From: Algoriphagus sp.
Lineage (GTDB): Bacteria; Bacteroidota; Bacteroidia; Cytophagales; Cyclobacteriaceae
Assembly (NCBI RefSeq): GCF_030694375.1
Contig: NZ_JAUXYL010000038.1
Location: 310,001 to 374,000 of the forward strand
Direction: 5' to 3'
DNA: 64,000 bases
The number at the start of each line of letters is the position of its first letter. Position 1 is the first letter of the stretch. The notes beneath the pieces are model-generated. The model was given only the letters and a program-made list of their open reading frames with translations, was not told the DNA's origin and ran no database searches. A program made the position numbers and the translations under genes. This document shows positions 55,494 through 64,000 of this stretch, piece after piece.

Positions 55494-55838
55494 ATGGCAA
55501 ACGGGGACTACATAAGCAAACTTGTCCAAGGAGTAAGGTCAGAATTGGTATTGCCTGAACCTGAGGTAAAGCCTTTGGTAAAGTCTAAAAGTAATGAGAC
55601 TGACAAGATCGGAAGCCAAGGAATCCATGAGCTGATAGAGGCCATCAAGAATTTTGAAGTAAACGGAGATTCCAAAAGGCTGATTCGGATGGACGCTCGA
55701 ACGGAGGAAGTACTGAAGCTAATCAGTCCCACTTTTGGAGTGGACGTGACCTCCTTCGTGAATTTCCTGTGCTGGGACTTTCTGGAAAATAATCCAGAAC
55801 TGGTCAATGAAATCAAACAATCCATACAAAAACTATAG
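55494..55838 (+). CDS. Small protein of the tra operon (TraB-position)
   Basis: A 114-residue protein 2 nt after the ParA-like gene. N-terminus unstructured; C-terminus ELIEAIKNFEVNGDSKRLIR and FVNFLCWDFLENNP look like a small ribbon-helix-helix or helical domain. Position suggests traB, but similarity is not evident to me. Confidence 0.6.
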   Translation: MANGDYISKLVQGVRSELVLPEPEVKPLVKSKSNETDKIGSQGIHELIEAIKNFEVNGDSKRLIRMDARTEEVLKLISPTFGVDVTSFVNFLCWDFLENNPELVNEIKQSIQKL

Positions 55839-55840
55839 CC

Positions 55841-56233
55841 ATGAGCTGGACAGACTTCTTTCTATACCTATCCCTTTTCTATGTGGTGTACTATGCGGTA
55901 AATGTCGTCTTCGATGTTTTGCGCAAACCACAACTTTCAGAAGTGTCGGCAGGGAATGCCTACACATTCCAGACGGACCTCAATGAGTTTGATGAAAGTC
56001 CAACGGTGATTGAGGATAATGACCCGGTGCCTGATCCTGTGAAGCCCAAGACAGAATCTGCTTCCCAGACGGAAGTATGGGTCAACAGCGAGGAGGATTC
56101 AGAAGATATCGAATTTGAAATCAATGATCCCAGCCCAGTCAAATCTACAGGAGGGGTGACTACGCTCAATTCCCTCTTTGTCCTTGCCAAGGAAGGCAGT
56201 ATTGAAATGAAAAAGAAAGTCGTGTTCTCATGA
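55841..56233 (+). CDS. Single-TM protein of the tra operon
   Basis: A 130-residue protein with an N-terminal hydrophobic segment (FFLYLSLFYVVYYAVNVVFD) and an acidic, P-rich linker. It overlaps the next gene by 4 nt. Family not recognised; an inner-membrane helper of the transfer machine is likely from context. Confidence 0.6.
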   Translation: MSWTDFFLYLSLFYVVYYAVNVVFDVLRKPQLSEVSAGNAYTFQTDLNEFDESPTVIEDNDPVPDPVKPKTESASQTEVWVNSEEDSEDIEFEINDPSPVKSTGGVTTLNSLFVLAKEGSIEMKKKVVFS

Positions 56234-56559
56234 AGCTCCTTCATCGGCTATTCCTATGTGCTCTCCTTTCCCTCTTATTCTTTTTGTCGGGATCGGAGAC
56301 TTATGGCCAATCCCCTCCGGGAGTTTCAAAATTTCAGGAGGTCGAGACCGATATGAAAAGTTTCTATGTCGCTATTTCCAGACTCTCATTTGTCGTGGGC
56401 GCAGTCTCAGGATTGCTTGGCGGTCTTCGGGTTTACAACAACTGGCAAATGGGAAGACATCAGATCGATGTTCAGGTCATCAGTTGGTTCGGAGCCTGCC
56501 TATTCTTGGCCACTATTGGCTTTTTTCTCAGCGGACTGTATGCTGTCCCACTGATTTGA
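56230..56559 (+). CDS. traE: TraE-like DUF4134 protein, copy 1
   Basis: A 109-residue protein with an N-terminal signal/hydrophobic segment and two more (LSFVVGAVSGLLGGLRVYNN, FGACLFLATIGFFLSGLY). This pattern and GGLRVYNNWQMG fit DUF4134/TraE of Bacteroidota conjugation systems (VirB2-like). A second copy follows at 56617. Confidence 0.82.
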   Translation: MKLLHRLFLCALLSLLFFLSGSETYGQSPPGVSKFQEVETDMKSFYVAISRLSFVVGAVSGLLGGLRVYNNWQMGRHQIDVQVISWFGACLFLATIGFFLSGLYAVPLI

Positions 56560-56616
56560 CACCCCAAAAAAAGCAAAATCAACAGTCAATATTTTCTCAC
56601 TTAAACTATAAACACC

Positions 56617-56922
56617 ATGTTCAACAGAACCAAAAAAATGATCTCAAGCGCATTGTTTGTGATGCTTGCAACTACAGCCGCCAGAGCCCAAGGTGTTCAG
56701 GGAATTGTCGCAGCAGAATCGTCTCTACTCGCCTATGTGGATCCCGTAGCCAGTCTCTGTCTTGTTATTGGGGCGGTAGTAGGGCTGATAGGAGGCGTAA
56801 GAGTTTACATCAAATGGAATTCCGGTGATCAAGACATCAATAAAGAATTGATGGGATGGGGCGGCTCCTGCCTGTTTTTGGTCTTGGTCAGTGTGATCAT
56901 CAAAGCGTTTTTCGGTGTCTGA
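56617..56922 (+). CDS. traE: TraE-like DUF4134 protein, copy 2
   Basis: A 101-residue paralogue of the preceding protein, with LCLVIGAVVGLIGGVRVYIK matching the equivalent GGLRVYNNW segment and CLFLVLVSVIIKAFFGV at the end. It shares one base with the next gene (TGATG). Confidence 0.85.
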   Translation: MFNRTKKMISSALFVMLATTAARAQGVQGIVAAESSLLAYVDPVASLCLVIGAVVGLIGGVRVYIKWNSGDQDINKELMGWGGSCLFLVLVSVIIKAFFGV

Positions 56923-57203
56923 TGGCTAAGCAATTTCCGATATATAAGGGGCTTCAGAAGCCTCTTATATATCGGGGCTTTCAGGGAAAATACATCGGAT
57001 GGGGAGTCGCTTCTTTAGTTATCGCGGTCGTCTCAGGAGGATTAATCGGAAGCTTAACCAGTATGGTTTTAGGTGGGGTGATTACCCTATCAGTCATGAC
57101 TACCGGACTTTTCATCACCTCTCAGCAACAGAAAAAAGGCCTGCATAGCAAAACAAGGTATAAAGGGGTATTTCAGATCGCTACATCCTTAAAATCAAAG
57201 TAA
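56922..57203 (+). CDS. traF: TraF-like DUF4133 protein
   Basis: A 93-residue membrane protein: FPIYKGLQKPLIYRGFQGKY then IGWGVASLVIAVVSGGLIG and a second hydrophobic stretch, the layout of DUF4133/TraF. I start at ATG 56922 (MAKQFPIYKG), coupled to traE by TGATG. traG follows after 2 nt. Confidence 0.85.
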   Translation: MAKQFPIYKGLQKPLIYRGFQGKYIGWGVASLVIAVVSGGLIGSLTSMVLGGVITLSVMTTGLFITSQQQKKGLHSKTRYKGVFQIATSLKSK

Positions 57204-57205
57204 TC

Positions 57206-59698
57206 ATGTTTGGGAAAAAAAGGAATGAATTTAAGCTTCCCTATCTGGGGATTGAAGATCAGATCCATGGTTTTCATTGTCTATTCAATCTGAAGGGTGA
57301 CTATGGTGTCATCCTTGGATTGGACAATCCTGTCCTGCAATATTCAGCGGATTCTTCCAAGTACGATTCCTTTCATCAGCTATACACCAACCTGATCAAA
57401 ATACTTGGTGAAGGGCATCTGATCCAAAAGCAGGACATTTTTTCCAGAAAGACCTACAGCGAAAAATCCTCAAAAGAATACCTACAGCAAAAGTATGATG
57501 ACCATTTCCAGGGGCGGCCCTATACTTCAATGAAGACATTTTTGGTGATTACCAAACGGGTAAAAGGCAGATACAGTCAAAAGTCAGTAATGGACTTTAT
57601 TCAGACACTGGGAAAGGTGACCGACCTTTTTGAACGTGCAGGAATCAAGACAGAGGCACTCTCAAGAATTGAGACTGACCGATATGTGAAACGGATTCTC
57701 AGCATGAACTTCCACGAGGAAAAGATTGTGCTGGACAACCTGCTTGCTGAAGAAAGCCAAGTGGAAAGCGGAGAAAGAGCTTTTCGGTCGATCACTTTGG
57801 TAGATACCGACAAAGTAGAACTACCGGAAAAGGTGACCACCCATTTGGAGCGTAACGATAAGGATAGCCTCAAAGGGTTTCCTGTTGATAATATGGCCTT
57901 CCTTTTCGATGTCCCTAATTTCCAAACCATAGTTTATAACCAGGTCATTGAAATTATTGAGCAGAGATCAACGCTTACCAAGCTTGAATTGAAGCGAAAG
58001 CGGCATTCCGGGATACCCGATCCAGCCAATAATATCTGTGTGGAAGATATCGACAGGCTATTGGAAGACGTGGCCAGACATAACCAGCTTTTGGTCAATT
58101 GCCACTTCAATGTGGTTGTTTCTGCCAAGAAGGAGCACATCCAAGGAGCTTGTAATTATGTGGAATCCTCCCTTTTCCAACAGGGCATTGTGGCCAATAA
58201 AAATTCCTATAACCAACTGGAGCTTTTCAGGACACTGCTTCCCTGCAATACCGCTGAGTTGAAAGTTTACGATTACTTCCTGACCACATCGGATGCTGCA
58301 TTATGTTTTTTCTTGAAGGAGTCACTGAACAAGGATGAGATAAGTGGATTCCAAATCCGATTTACGGATCGACAGGGAATCCCTTTGAAGATTGATCCCG
58401 CTGATTTGCCGATGCAAACCAATCGGATCAACAATCGAAACAAGTTTGTACTGGGGCCTTCCGGTTCGGGGAAATCATTCTTTATGAATGCCCTGATCGA
58501 GCAGTATTGCATGTGGAATAAGCGGCCCAATCCTAAGTGGCTGATGGATGTAGTCATTGTCGATACCGGCCACTCGTATTCCGGACTTTGCCAATACTAC
58601 CAAGGGAAATACATCACTTACACCGAGGAAAAGCCAATAACCACCAACCCTTTTTCCATTACTGAAGAAGAGTACAACATCGAGAAGAAAGACTATCTCC
58701 TGACCCTGATTTCCCTCTTGTGGAAGACAGCGGAAGGAACAGTCTCTCAGGTTGAAGCCGATGTTATTTCCAATACGATCTCGGCCTACTATTCCTCTTT
58801 TTTCTCCAAGGAAAGCACTATCGATCGGCTTTGCTTCAACAGCTTTTATGAATTCGCCCTGGAGAAAATCCCAGAAATCAAAGAGCGTGAAAGCATTGGA
58901 TTTGAACTTGAAGAATTCCGCTTTGTACTCAAGAAGTTTTACAAGGGAGGTGAGTTTGAAAACCTACTCAATGAGGAAGTTGACCAGTCCTTGTTTACCG
59001 AATCTTTTGTGGTTTTTGAAATTGACAGCATCAAAGAGCACAAGGTGCTTTTCCCGATTGTGACACTCATTATCATGGATGTTTTCATCCAGAAAATGAG
59101 GTTCCGAACCAAATACCGGAAGGCACTCATCATCGAAGAAGCTTGGAAGGCCATAGCCTCCCCGCTCATGGCAGGCTACATTCTATACCTCTATAAAACA
59201 GTCCGAAAATTCTGGGGGGAAGCCATAGTGGTAACCCAAGAGCTGGGAGATATCATCGGAAATGCGGTAGTCAAAGACAGTATTATCAATAATTCGGATA
59301 CGATCTGTCTTTTGGATCAGACAAAATTCAAAGACAATTATTCTCAAATCGCCTCCCTGCTTTCCATCAATGAAAATGAAAGGAAAAAGATCTTCACGAT
59401 CAATCAGCTGGATAATCATGAGGGCAGGGGAAGATTCAAGGAAGTATATATCCGAAGAGGATCTGCCGGTGAGGTGTATGGGGTGGAAGTTTCCTTGTAC
59501 CAATACCTGACCTATACCACGGAAAAGCCAGAAAAATCAGCCATCGAAATCTATATCCAAGCCTTTAGAGGGTACCAAATGGGACTGGACGCTTTTGTCG
59601 AGGATTTTAAGGCTTCTGAGCTTTCACTCCATGAGTTTTTTGGAGAGGTCAACAAGCAAGGGGCCCCGGTAAGAGAAACACTAACTGCCACTTTTTAA
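57206..59698 (+). CDS. traG: TraG-family conjugation ATPase (VirB4-like)
   Basis: An 830-residue ATPase. Walker A is LGPSGSGKSFF (about residue 413) and Walker B KALIIEEAWKAI (about 640). Size and motif place match TraG of Bacteroidota ICEs, a VirB4-like ATPase that energises pilus/channel assembly. It is the largest protein of the operon and a good marker gene. Confidence 0.93.
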   Translation: MFGKKRNEFKLPYLGIEDQIHGFHCLFNLKGDYGVILGLDNPVLQYSADSSKYDSFHQLYTNLIKILGEGHLIQKQDIFSRKTYSEKSSKEYLQQKYDDHFQGRPYTSMKTFLVITKRVKGRYSQKSVMDFIQTLGKVTDLFERAGIKTEALSRIETDRYVKRILSMNFHEEKIVLDNLLAEESQVESGERAFRSITLVDTDKVELPEKVTTHLERNDKDSLKGFPVDNMAFLFDVPNFQTIVYNQVIEIIEQRSTLTKLELKRKRHSGIPDPANNICVEDIDRLLEDVARHNQLLVNCHFNVVVSAKKEHIQGACNYVESSLFQQGIVANKNSYNQLELFRTLLPCNTAELKVYDYFLTTSDAALCFFLKESLNKDEISGFQIRFTDRQGIPLKIDPADLPMQTNRINNRNKFVLGPSGSGKSFFMNALIEQYCMWNKRPNPKWLMDVVIVDTGHSYSGLCQYYQGKYITYTEEKPITTNPFSITEEEYNIEKKDYLLTLISLLWKTAEGTVSQVEADVISNTISAYYSSFFSKESTIDRLCFNSFYEFALEKIPEIKERESIGFELEEFRFVLKKFYKGGEFENLLNEEVDQSLFTESFVVFEIDSIKEHKVLFPIVTLIIMDVFIQKMRFRTKYRKALIIEEAWKAIASPLMAGYILYLYKTVRKFWGEAIVVTQELGDIIGNAVVKDSIINNSDTICLLDQTKFKDNYSQIASLLSINENERKKIFTINQLDNHEGRGRFKEVYIRRGSAGEVYGVEVSLYQYLTYTTEKPEKSAIEIYIQAFRGYQMGLDAFVEDFKASELSLHEFFGEVNKQGAPVRETLTATF

Positions 59699-59709
59699 CC
59701 ATTACAAAG

Positions 59710-60372
59710 ATGAAAAGCTTGAACATACTGGTATTTCTGATCCTCTCGGGATCTGCCTTAGGGCAAACTATCTATGTGGATCCAGCGGTAGCAGGAGCAA
59801 CGGCGGCACATTCTGCGGTCATCAATTCTCAGCTGAATGCCACTAATGAACGATTGACTTTGATTGAACGGGGACAGCTGGCGATTACCGGAAACCTGAC
59901 CATTGTCAATACGATGCAGGACAAAATCTACAAAGGACTTTCTGAGGTCAGTTCGATTTTGACCAACCTTTCCAATGTGCAGGAAATCGCTCGAATAGCC
60001 ACCGGGATTTCAAGTGACCTTAGCCAGGTGATGGACTTAGCCGGAGAGAATCCCGCTTTACTCCTGTTTGCCGAACGGAATGCTACCCTATTTCAGCAAA
60101 GGGCAACTTCTTTGGCCTTGGAGGTCAGTTCATTTGTGTTGAAGGGAGGAGAAAACAATCTCATGGATGCAGGTGAGCGGTCAAAACTGATCAATCAGAT
60201 TTTGACTGAGATGGTCATCCTGCGATCCTACTCTTATGGCATGTATCGAGCCATGTATTTTGCTCAGATGAAAGGATTTGTGAGGGCTCTAAATCCTTTT
60301 CAAGGGTACATCAACGTAGATATCCAGCTTGCGCAGGATATAGCCAGAAAAGCCAAAACCCTCCAACCATGA
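59710..60372 (+). CDS. Secreted transfer protein, paralogue 1
   Basis: A 220-residue protein with signal peptide (LNILVFLILSGSALGQ). LAGENPALLLFAERNATLFQ and FVRALNPFQGYINVDIQLA recur in weaker form in the next two proteins. The three lie in tandem with 4-nt overlaps. Position after traG is that of traI in related elements, but I am not sure of the family. Confidence 0.75.
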   Translation: MKSLNILVFLILSGSALGQTIYVDPAVAGATAAHSAVINSQLNATNERLTLIERGQLAITGNLTIVNTMQDKIYKGLSEVSSILTNLSNVQEIARIATGISSDLSQVMDLAGENPALLLFAERNATLFQQRATSLALEVSSFVLKGGENNLMDAGERSKLINQILTEMVILRSYSYGMYRAMYFAQMKGFVRALNPFQGYINVDIQLAQDIARKAKTLQP

Positions 60373-61022
60373 AATCTTTTTGGCTTTTACCCTTCGTTTT
60401 TTTGGCAACCCTTGGGATGAGTTTTGCTCAAACCAATGTGGCCCTTCTCCACCAGCTAGTCGAGGAATCCAAGTCTGAATATAACCTTCAAAAAGAGGCA
60501 AAAGGAAATCAGGGAAGGAACTCGGTCAACGAGGAGGTCAATACCAATTTGGTCAAGTCTGTAAAGGAGAAATACCGAGCCGTCCAGGACCGATTTGCCA
60601 AACTCTCCATTGTCATCGATGCTTTTGGAATTGGTGCTGCGGCTGAGCCCTTGGTCAATTCCATTATTGATAACCAGCAGCAAATCGTTTTCTACTGTAG
60701 CCAAAATCCGGAATTAGTACTTTTTGCGGTAGAGTCGGAACGGGTTTTCGTCGAAAGATCCTATTCACTTTTGAATTATCTCTTTGGCCTTTCGGCAAGT
60801 ATCGGAGTGGTCAACCAGATGAAAGTTTCGGAAAGAAGAATCCTTTTCCAACATATTCTGGACGAGCTGAGGGAGATCAACGGACTTTCCTACACCGTTT
60901 CCAAATCACTTCAGCACTATCTCGAAAGGAAGAGAGGAATCAATCCTTACCTACAGTATGTAGCAACGGAAATGGCCTTGGTAGAAGAAATCATTCAAAA
61001 CGCCAAAACCCTAATCCGATGA
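60369..61022 (+). CDS. Secreted transfer protein, paralogue 2
   Basis: A 217-residue protein with signal peptide (LPFVFLATLGMSFAQ). It is the most divergent of the three paralogues: SQNPELVLFAVESERVFVER corresponds to ENPALLLFAERN in paralogue 1, and INPYLQYVATEMALVEEI to the NPFQGYIN segment. It overlaps both neighbours by 4 nt. Confidence 0.72.
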   Translation: MKSFWLLPFVFLATLGMSFAQTNVALLHQLVEESKSEYNLQKEAKGNQGRNSVNEEVNTNLVKSVKEKYRAVQDRFAKLSIVIDAFGIGAAAEPLVNSIIDNQQQIVFYCSQNPELVLFAVESERVFVERSYSLLNYLFGLSASIGVVNQMKVSERRILFQHILDELREINGLSYTVSKSLQHYLERKRGINPYLQYVATEMALVEEIIQNAKTLIR

Positions 61023-61681
61023 AAAATCTCCTTTTTCTTTTCATGTGTTTCGTGGCTGTTGAATCTTATCCCCAGACCGTGGTATTTGACAAAGAGCATT
61101 TTTCGATAGTCAATGCCAACGCTGCTGTACGAAATGTCAGTGAAATAGGGTATCACCAAACTTTGGATATCATCAGGCAAAACACTGATGATATCATTCT
61201 CAATTCATCCAGCCTGGCACTGGTTCAAACCATGATTGTCAACTCCCTCACCCAAATCAATGAAGGGTTCAAGGATGCAATACAGGTAAGGATGATAGCT
61301 GAGACTGTCTTGGATATCAGTTCCATTTCCGCAGAGGCATTCCAGTTGGCTGGCGATAATCCCATCCTTTTTCTTTTTGTCGAAGAGTACACGGGCCAGG
61401 CAAAAACCAGAAGTCTCAACCTGGCTACGGAAGTTTCATCACTTATTCTCAAAGAGGGCGATAATCTACTGATGAATTACAATGTCCGGGACGAGCTTCT
61501 TGATTCGGTACAGGAGGAATTACAGGTAATTCTTGCTTTGGTACTAGCTGCAAAAAACAGCATCTACTGGGCCAAGACCAATGGGATAATCCGATCCCTC
61601 AATCCTTACCAAGCCTATATCAATCGTGATTTAGGATTGATCAATGAAATCATCATCAAACAGAAAATCCTTACCCGATGA
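61019..61681 (+). CDS. Secreted transfer protein, paralogue 3
   Basis: A 220-residue protein with signal peptide (LLFLFMCFVAVESYPQ). LAGDNPILFLFVEEYTGQAK and IIRSLNPYQAYINRDLGLIN closely follow paralogue 1. Probably part of the same periplasmic sub-complex. It overlaps both neighbours by 4 nt. Confidence 0.75.
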   Translation: MKNLLFLFMCFVAVESYPQTVVFDKEHFSIVNANAAVRNVSEIGYHQTLDIIRQNTDDIILNSSSLALVQTMIVNSLTQINEGFKDAIQVRMIAETVLDISSISAEAFQLAGDNPILFLFVEEYTGQAKTRSLNLATEVSSLILKEGDNLLMNYNVRDELLDSVQEELQVILALVLAAKNSIYWAKTNGIIRSLNPYQAYINRDLGLINEIIIKQKILTR

Positions 61682-62466
61682 AGCCGACTCTCTCATTTTT
61701 GATCCTTTTTTCTGTTTGTATTCACAGCTACGGACAGACTCCAATCCATGATAAAGCGATTGTCGCTCAGCAGGAACGGATGGTCTATAAGCAGTGGGAT
61801 GAGGATAAATTCTATCCTGAACCCAATAGACTGCTCGGAATCCCAACGAATCCGATTTGGTATATCACCTGGGGCTTGCACCCCAATTACCCGGATCTGG
61901 ACCGAAGGCCATTATCTCCAAGGGGAGAACAGACTCAAAGGCTGGGATTGGCAGCGGCCATGCAGATTTCTTCTAACTACTACAAGCAGCACTCAGATAC
62001 GGTCAAAAACTTGGCAACGGCTGAAATGGCTCGCATTTCAGGAGCTTTTTCAGCGACAGATCCTCTTTATCAATTCTACTATAAGCGAGAGCTCAGGCCT
62101 CTGGAAAATCCTGAAGCCACTGCTTTTCAGGGTGTTCCTGCGGAAGTAATCCATTACATGACTGATCATGGGGCTTACCAATGGTACTTAAACAACATGG
62201 CTTCGCTTTCGGAGCGATATGAATTTGCAAAGAGCCTGGATATGGAAAGAGGACAACGGATTCTGATGTATCACAGAATCATGCTTGAAATGAGAGATAT
62301 CCTTAAAAAGTGGCAATACAAGCTGGACATGTCTTCCAATATGCTTGCCTTCCGAAAGCTGAACCAGCGGAAAATCAGCGGAGAGATTACCCTTTCAAAT
62401 CCAAAAAGCGAGGAGGATAGAGCCAAGAAAATTGCTAACCAAACCCAAGTCCTAAAATGCCCATGA
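61678..62466 (+). CDS. Exported protein of the tra operon
   Basis: A 262-residue protein with signal peptide (FLILFSVCIHSYGQ). The mature part is rich in aromatic and charged residues (PNRLLGIPTNPIWYITWGLH) and ends in a helical region. I recognise no family. Its 4-nt overlap with paralogue 3 places it in the transfer operon. Confidence 0.7.
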   Translation: MKPTLSFLILFSVCIHSYGQTPIHDKAIVAQQERMVYKQWDEDKFYPEPNRLLGIPTNPIWYITWGLHPNYPDLDRRPLSPRGEQTQRLGLAAAMQISSNYYKQHSDTVKNLATAEMARISGAFSATDPLYQFYYKRELRPLENPEATAFQGVPAEVIHYMTDHGAYQWYLNNMASLSERYEFAKSLDMERGQRILMYHRIMLEMRDILKKWQYKLDMSSNMLAFRKLNQRKISGEITLSNPKSEEDRAKKIANQTQVLKCP

Positions 62467-62544
62467 GAAAGGCTCATCACGCATGGTTATGGCTATCTAG
62501 GGCATTCCATGTGGCCATTGAAAATCAATTAATAATCACATGAA

Positions 62545-63699
62545 ATGAAGAAGCTGATCACAGGACTATCTATTCTCCTTGGCTTGTCAATCCCCGGATT
62601 TGCTCAATCGGCCAACCATGACCAGTACAAGGAGACCATAAGCTATTTGCAGGGAAACAGCATTTACGACAGGGGAGTGATGACCTTCTTTGAAGAAATG
62701 AGGGATTATGGCTTTGCTCATTCCGACCCTTTCATGAGAGATGCTCAGACCTTGGCCTGTATTTTCATGCTGATTTTTTTTAGTCTCAAATGCTACGAAA
62801 TGATGGCAGGGGATAAGAAGCTTGAAATTATGCCCCTGCTAAGACCATTTGCTTTGGTGATTCTTTTGATGTGGTGGCCAATTTTCTGCCAGATCATAGC
62901 TTTTCCTACCGATTTGATCGCTGCCAAAACAGAAGCGCTTTTCGGGATCCAAAATGACACCAATAATGCTTTGCGACTTGACCGGGCGGCCTACATGATC
63001 GAGATGGCCGATCAGCTGGTGGAATATCAGGCAGTGACCGAGATGGCATCGGAACAGGCGCAAGAATCCGATAAAGATTTGGGGATGGTGATTGTGGATG
63101 GGGTAAAAGGATTTTTCTCCGATCAGATTCTAGCTCCTATTGTCCAAATGAGGATTAGGATGCAAACCAGCCTTCAACTGCTCGCTACCCAAATCATCGA
63201 ATTGGTGGCCATATGGATTCTAAGGGTGTGTGTCTATATCATTTTCATGTTGCAGATCATCTATTCGACGGTGTTGGTGATACTTGGGCCATTTTCAGTG
63301 GTGGTGAGTATTTTTCCAGCCTTTCGGGATGCGTTCACTACCTGGATAGCAAGGTTTGTCTCCGTCAACCTTTATGTAGGAGTGGCATATTTGATTCTCT
63401 ACATAACAGGAAGGCTCCAACAATATGCTTTGGAGGTAGAGATTGACAAGTACGAGTATTTGCTTTCAACCGGTGGTGGAGCAGATCGGCTTGAAAAAAT
63501 GGCTTGGCTGGCATCCAATGGCTTTTTGAGTTTCGGGCTGGTGATTGTAGCATTTTTTGTCAGCGCAATTGCCATCACTACCGTGCCCTCGATTTCCACT
63601 TGGATCATTTCCACTTCAGGAATTTCCTCAGCAGCAACCACCGCCGGAAGGATGGGATCTTCCGCTTCAAAATCAATTTCAAGAGCTAAACTAATCTAA
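62545..63699 (+). CDS. traJ: TraJ-like multi-pass transfer protein
   Basis: A 384-residue protein with signal-like N-terminus (LITGLSILLGLSIPGFAQ) and five or six later hydrophobic segments (FALVILLMWWPIFCQIIAF, VCVYIIFMLQIIYSTVLVI, LVIVAFFVSAIAIT). Length and topology match TraJ of Bacteroidota ICEs (VirB6-like). traK follows after 2 nt. Confidence 0.85.
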   Translation: MKKLITGLSILLGLSIPGFAQSANHDQYKETISYLQGNSIYDRGVMTFFEEMRDYGFAHSDPFMRDAQTLACIFMLIFFSLKCYEMMAGDKKLEIMPLLRPFALVILLMWWPIFCQIIAFPTDLIAAKTEALFGIQNDTNNALRLDRAAYMIEMADQLVEYQAVTEMASEQAQESDKDLGMVIVDGVKGFFSDQILAPIVQMRIRMQTSLQLLATQIIELVAIWILRVCVYIIFMLQIIYSTVLVILGPFSVVVSIFPAFRDAFTTWIARFVSVNLYVGVAYLILYITGRLQQYALEVEIDKYEYLLSTGGGADRLEKMAWLASNGFLSFGLVIVAFFVSAIAITTVPSISTWIISTSGISSAATTAGRMGSSASKSISRAKLI

Positions 63700-63701
63700 C
63701 C

Positions 63702-64000
63702 ATGATCATCCAAAACATTGAATCGAAAATCAGATTGGCAACGGTTCTTTCCCTTGGGAGCCTGATTACCTCAATCATTATCTGCGGCTTTGTTTCGGTT
63801 TACGCCTATAAACAGGTAGCCAACGCAAGGCAGTCCATTTATATCCTGGACAATGATATACCCATTTTGGCCAAGCAGGCCAATATGCAAATGAATAGGC
63901 CCGCTGAGTACAAAGCAGCCGTGGACTTATTTCATAGCCTTTTTTTCAACCTGACTCCCGACGATAAGCACATCGAATACCAAATGAGTCGGGCTATGTA
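63702..64000 (+). CDS. traK: TraK-like transfer protein (partial at right edge)
   Basis: A frame starting at ATG 63702 and open to the window end (about 100 codons). It begins MIIQNIESKIRLATVLSLGS with one TM segment, then VYAYKQVANARQSIYILDND, matching the start of TraK (VirB8-like). The C-terminus is outside the window. Confidence 0.85.
   Translation, partial: MIIQNIESKIRLATVLSLGSLITSIIICGFVSVYAYKQVANARQSIYILDNDIPILAKQANMQMNRPAEYKAAVDLFHSLFFNLTPDDKHIEYQMSRAM

Larger units (their letters stand above)
23343..64000 (+). mobile_element. Integrative conjugative element next to tRNA-fMet (continues past the window)
   Basis: A tyrosine integrase gene starts 172 nt after the tRNA. Everything that follows fits a Bacteroidota ICE: excisionase-like protein, RepA-like ATPase, primase, cargo, partition genes, relaxase and a tra operon. 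The right end and its direct repeat are outside the window, so the core att sequence and full length cannot be given. The left boundary at the tRNA 3' end is inferred from position. Confidence 0.8.

Noticed and set aside
56256..56828. A 190-codon frame overlapping both traE copies
   Set aside because: Out of frame with two clear DUF4134 genes; basic, cysteine-rich composition typical of a shadow.

Overview
The window looks like a chromosome of a Bacteroidota bacterium, most likely a Cytophagales/Cyclobacteriaceae-type organism (Algoriphagus-like; inferred from protein character, not from a search). Supporting signs are TAnnTTTG -7 promoter elements, a DUF4834 protein, a lamin-tail secreted protein, an ABC-2/M1-peptidase fusion, a short CarB, and a Bacteroidetes-type conjugation set (DUF4134/TraE, DUF4133/TraF, TraG, TraJ, TraK).

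Positions 1-23342 are ordinary chromosome. They hold an ABC exporter pair (the permease runs off the left edge), a GxxExxY gene in a nest of repeats, a DUF885 peptidase and a three-gene ECF-sigma module lying between two copies of a palindromic repeat. Then come xerD, a lipoprotein, an M23 peptidase, carB, a methyltransferase, asd, a large secreted lamin-tail protein, a 56-codon gene, a DksA-like protein, scpB, a SprT-like protein, a small lipoprotein, der, era and the initiator tRNA.

From about 23343 to the right edge the window is a conjugative element (ICE) that appears to sit at the 3' end of tRNA-fMet. Its left module has a tyrosine integrase, an integrase-like partner protein, an excisionase-like protein, a RepA-like AAA ATPase, four tandem 9-bp repeats and a CHC2/TOPRIM-type primase. 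Cargo follows: a tyrosine recombinase broken by one stop codon; a defence-like trio (GHKL ATPase fused to a PD-(D/E)XK-like nuclease, a SIR2 protein, a DUF2971 protein); an ArsR regulator with nine oxidoreductase and accessory genes, including an extradiol dioxygenase; a TetR-controlled RND efflux operon flanked by two near-identical operators; a patatin; and an IS256-family element that interrupts a gene and whose own transposase has an internal stop.

The right module carries a leftward xre-parA-ribbon-helix-helix group, a GNAT/LuxR pair, a long hairpin that may be oriT, the mobC/relaxase genes, and the tra operon from a ParA-like gene to traK, which is cut by the window edge. The tra operon has two DUF4134 paralogues and three tandem paralogous secreted proteins.

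The best candidate for a new system is the GHKL-nuclease + SIR2 (+ DUF2971) group at 29475-33899. The most testable regulatory predictions are the paired TetR operators and the ArsR-type palindrome. All family calls are from reading motifs; no database search was possible.
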